Part shown: in pieces, positions 5,657-7,384 of the stretch
Layout of the letters: every line of letters begins with the position of its first letter
Position numbering within the stretch: the first letter of the stretch is position 1
DNA from: Proteocatella sp051653405
GTDB lineage: Bacteria; Bacillota; Clostridia; Peptostreptococcales; Filifactoraceae
DNA length: 7,384 nucleotides
Direction: 5' to 3'
Assembly: GCA_051653405.1 (NCBI GenBank)
Contig: JBOFWC010000064.1
Span: 1 to 7,384 of the forward strand
Program-made: the position numbers and the translations under genes
The notes under the pieces: model-generated
Told to the model about the DNA's origin: nothing
Databases searched by the model: none
The model's input: the letters and a program-made list of their open reading frames with translations, nothing else

Positions 5657-6826
5657 ATGCCGACAAAAATAAAAAAGCGTTCAAATGGATCATATTTATT
5701 GTCAGTAGCCGTGGGCTATGATGATAAGGGGCGACAAATTGTAAAAACGAAAACAATAAAAGCAAGCAGCGATCGTGAAGCTGACCGTGCATATAATGTT
5801 TTTGCCGCAGAAGTACAACAAGGCCTTGTTGCATATAGCGGCAAATATAAGCTGTCAGAATTTGCCCGGATTTGGTATAAGAATTATTGCCTAAAATACC
5901 TGGCACCCAAAACCCAGCGGTCATATAAAAACCACATCGAAAATCGCATTATTCCGACGCTCGGTCATATTGATATCAATCAGCTACGGCCGCAGCATAT
6001 AATGAAATTCCTGGAACATCTTCAGGAGGATGGCTTGCGTCGTGATGGCAAAACGGGACGGTTGTCAGGTGAGTCGATCCGCTATTGCTTCCGGGTGCTT
6101 TCATCTATGTTGCAGGATGCTGTCCAGTGGCAGGTGATTGTCAGTAACCCTTGTACAAGAGTCAAAGCGCCAAGAGCAGAGCAGGCTGATATCAGTTTGT
6201 TGGAAGAAGCTGATGTTGTCGTAATGCTTCAGGCATTGACTGCAGAACCAATCAAATACAGAGTGATTATTATGCTGGTAATTGATAGTGGACTGCGTTT
6301 AGGTGAATTAATGGGATTGAAATGGACGGATATTGATTTTTCCAAGGGGTCGCTTAGTGTGACGAAGAGCAATCAGGCGCTCAGTGGGAAAGGAATCTTC
6401 ACAAAAGATCCTAAAAACCGCAGTTCAGTGCGACGGGTAGCTTTGTCTGATAGTCTTTTGGACTTGTTGAAAACATATCGCAAATGGCAGCTTGAACAAA
6501 AATTTATGCTAGCCAACAAGTGGAAGGAGGAAGGCTGGCTCTTTACTAAATGGAATGGCAGCCCTATGTATCCGACAACACCCTCACAATGGTTTCGAAA
6601 ATTTTTAAAGCGACAGGGATTGCCTCATATGTGTTTCCACGGATTGAGACATTTGTCGGCCACTTTGTTAATCGCATTTGGTGTGCCATTAAAGTCGATT
6701 AGCAGTCGTCTAGGTCATTCAACCGTGGAGCAAACGGCCAATAGATACGGAGCCGCACTTCAGTCGGTTGATCGTCAGGCCGCAAATAAAATGGATCAAT
6801 ATTTGCAAAAAGTAAGAAGTAAATGA
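5657..6826 (+). CDS. int: Tyrosine-family site-specific integrase
   Basis: This 389-residue protein is a full-length phage/ICE-type tyrosine recombinase that integrates and excises the element by cutting and rejoining DNA at att sites. Residues 4-52 resemble the arm-type (AP2-like) DNA-binding domain, with RSNGSYLLSVAVGYDDKGR. Residues 64-165 form the SAM-like core-binding domain (AIW-type SEFARIWYKNY, then TQRSYKNHI). The catalytic domain follows, with R214 in GLRLGE, a candidate lysine at K250 or K253, H328-x-x-R331 in FHGLRH, H354 in LGHSTVEQT and the nucleophile Y364 in NRYG. All expected catalytic residues are present and the length is normal, so it should be active. AAAAGGAG at 5639-5646 sets the start, 10 bases upstream. 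Its G+C is higher than that of the 560-residue gene. The specific attachment site is not known. Confidence 0.96.
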   Translation: MPTKIKKRSNGSYLLSVAVGYDDKGRQIVKTKTIKASSDREADRAYNVFAAEVQQGLVAYSGKYKLSEFARIWYKNYCLKYLAPKTQRSYKNHIENRIIPTLGHIDINQLRPQHIMKFLEHLQEDGLRRDGKTGRLSGESIRYCFRVLSSMLQDAVQWQVIVSNPCTRVKAPRAEQADISLLEEADVVVMLQALTAEPIKYRVIIMLVIDSGLRLGELMGLKWTDIDFSKGSLSVTKSNQALSGKGIFTKDPKNRSSVRRVALSDSLLDLLKTYRKWQLEQKFMLANKWKEEGWLFTKWNGSPMYPTTPSQWFRKFLKRQGLPHMCFHGLRHLSATLLIAFGVPLKSISSRLGHSTVEQTANRYGAALQSVDRQAANKMDQYLQKVRSK

Positions 6827-6840
6827 TATGAGTTTGTATT

Positions 6841-6886
6841 AAGAGGCTGGCAGACCTAACTATAAATAGTGAATAAAAAGCCTCTT
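6841..6886. repeat. Inverted repeat just after the integrase gene
   Basis: AAGAGGCT (6841-6848) and AGCCTCTT (6879-6886) are exact inverted copies 30 bases apart, with an inner ACTAT/ATAGT pair (in 6859-6870). No T-run follows on the + strand. Read on the - strand, an AGGCTTTTT run occurs inside the loop rather than after the stem, so it is a poor terminator. It lies where an attachment site or integrase-binding region is expected. Confidence 0.6.
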
Positions 6887-6965
6887 GAAGGTAGAATTAA
6901 AGAAACCTATAGCAAGGGTGTTGCTATCCTCAGAAAGTATAGTGAAAAGTTAATCTTATGAGAAG

Positions 6966-7232
6966 ATGTTAAACACATGTTTAAGTTGTGTAAATCAAAA
7001 TGTTTCTTTACAAGATAAAAAAGCAGAAGTTTAACCGGATATTCTTGTACTGGCTATTACAGAAGCAATACCAACCGTATCATTGAATGAAAGTAAGGAA
7101 ATGGTGAAAAAAATACCTAAGCAAATACAAATTATGTTGAAAAATACGCCTAAAGAATCATTGGTATCCATGATAAAAAACATGTCGCCAGAAATGTGGG
7201 GAAAAATGATAGGAGAGGTTAAAGAAGTGTAA
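6966..7232 (+). pseudogene. Degraded small coding region, one in-frame stop
   Basis: From ATG 6966 the frame reads MLNTCLSCVNQNV, with a CxxC pair, then reaches TAA at 7032-7034. It stays open again for 65 codons to TAA 7230-7232, including ITEAIPTVSLNESKE and NMSPEMWGKMIGEV. Restarts within the second part are a TTG at 7083 and an ATG at 7101, but neither has a well-spaced ribosome binding site. A terminator 38 bases after the final stop fits the end of a former gene. I do not recognise the product. It may be a broken host or element gene, or a chance open stretch in AT-rich DNA. Confidence 0.3.
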
Positions 7233-7269
7233 TCTTATAAGCTGTAAAAAAATAGAGTTCATTATATTT

Positions 7270-7297
7270 AAAAAGCACAGGTGAACTGTGCTTTTTT
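7270..7297. terminator. Intrinsic terminator, bidirectional
   Basis: AAAAAGCACAG (7270-7280) and CTGTGCTTTTT (7286-7296) form an 11-bp stem with a GTGAA loop, followed by a T-run to 7297. The A-run on the left makes it usable from the other strand as well. It closes the degraded small gene, or the whole int transcript. Confidence 0.9.
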
Positions 7298-7384
7298 GGA
7301 GTAAAAGAGAATACAATTTACATTTCCCAAGAGAAAAAGTAAAATGATGATATAAATACTAATTAGTTTAAAAAAATAATTAGT

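Larger units (their letters stand above)
1..6826 (+). mobile_element. Part of a prophage or integrative element (boundaries not established)
   Basis: All convincing genes here are of phage or integrative-element type: exonuclease tail, ERF annealing protein, P-loop replication ATPase, excisionase-like protein and tyrosine integrase, all on one strand. The left end lies outside the window because the first gene is cut by the edge. The right end is expected shortly after the integrase, as attachment sites usually sit beside int, but no duplicated core sequence could be found. The order xis then int at the distal end of a co-directional block resembles conjugative or satellite elements more than a classical lambdoid prophage. 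The span given is therefore a minimum. Confidence 0.6.
6827..7384. other. Gene-poor region after the integrase
   Basis: These 558 bases hold no intact gene. They include the inverted repeat at 6841-6886, a 7-bp hairpin ATAGCAA/TTGCTAT at 6909-6927 with a GGGTG centre, and a near-palindrome TTAAACA-CA-TGTTTAA at 6969-6984. A coding-like fragment ends at 7232 and a terminator follows at 7270-7297. The last 87 bases are AT-rich, with AATTAGT twice (7361-7367 and 7378-7384). No tRNA end, a common integration target, is visible. Confidence 0.75.

Noticed and set aside
5637..5924. Minus-strand open frame over the start of int
   Set aside because: It overlaps the conserved integrase N-terminal domain and the terminator, with no independent support.

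Overview
The window looks like part of a prophage or prophage-like integrative element in a low-to-mid GC Bacillota. The grounds are strong AGGAGG-type ribosome binding sites, compact intrinsic terminators and phage-type gene content. A Negativicutes (Sporomusa/Pelosinus-like) host is only an impression. Every convincing gene is on the + strand. No tRNA, rRNA or CRISPR array was seen.

Left part (1-861): the 3' end of a probable phage exonuclease with a Cys-rich tail, then an ERF-family single-strand annealing protein with an added C-terminal four-cysteine zinc-binding motif. Together they form a phage recombination module. Positions 862-1163 hold no intact gene but contain a striking nested palindrome at 1009-1106. 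Three TGTCCA hexamers at 8-bp period face three inverted copies at the same period, around an inner inverted repeat that shares the same centre.

Middle (1164-3111): a 560-residue protein of unknown family, visibly more AT-rich than its neighbours, with its own ribosome binding site and a clean terminator (2861-2890). The next 220 bases have no gene but carry three successive inverted repeats, one of them a near-perfect 35-base palindrome. They lead into a P-loop ATPase gene.

Right part (3112-6826): a probable replicative helicase-type ATPase (Walker A and B, candidate sensor and arginine), an overlapping small protein of unknown function, an excisionase-like winged helix-turn-helix protein, a strong bidirectional terminator, and a complete tyrosine integrase with all catalytic residues.

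Positions 6827-7384 have no intact gene. They hold inverted repeats that could include the attachment site, a short degraded coding-like stretch and a final bidirectional terminator. A plausible reading is that the exonuclease and annealing protein handle recombination, the ATPase drives element replication from one of the two palindromic regions, and Xis/Int control excision and integration. The 560-residue protein is either AT-rich cargo or an element-specific DNA-binding or initiator protein. No element end is proven within the window.
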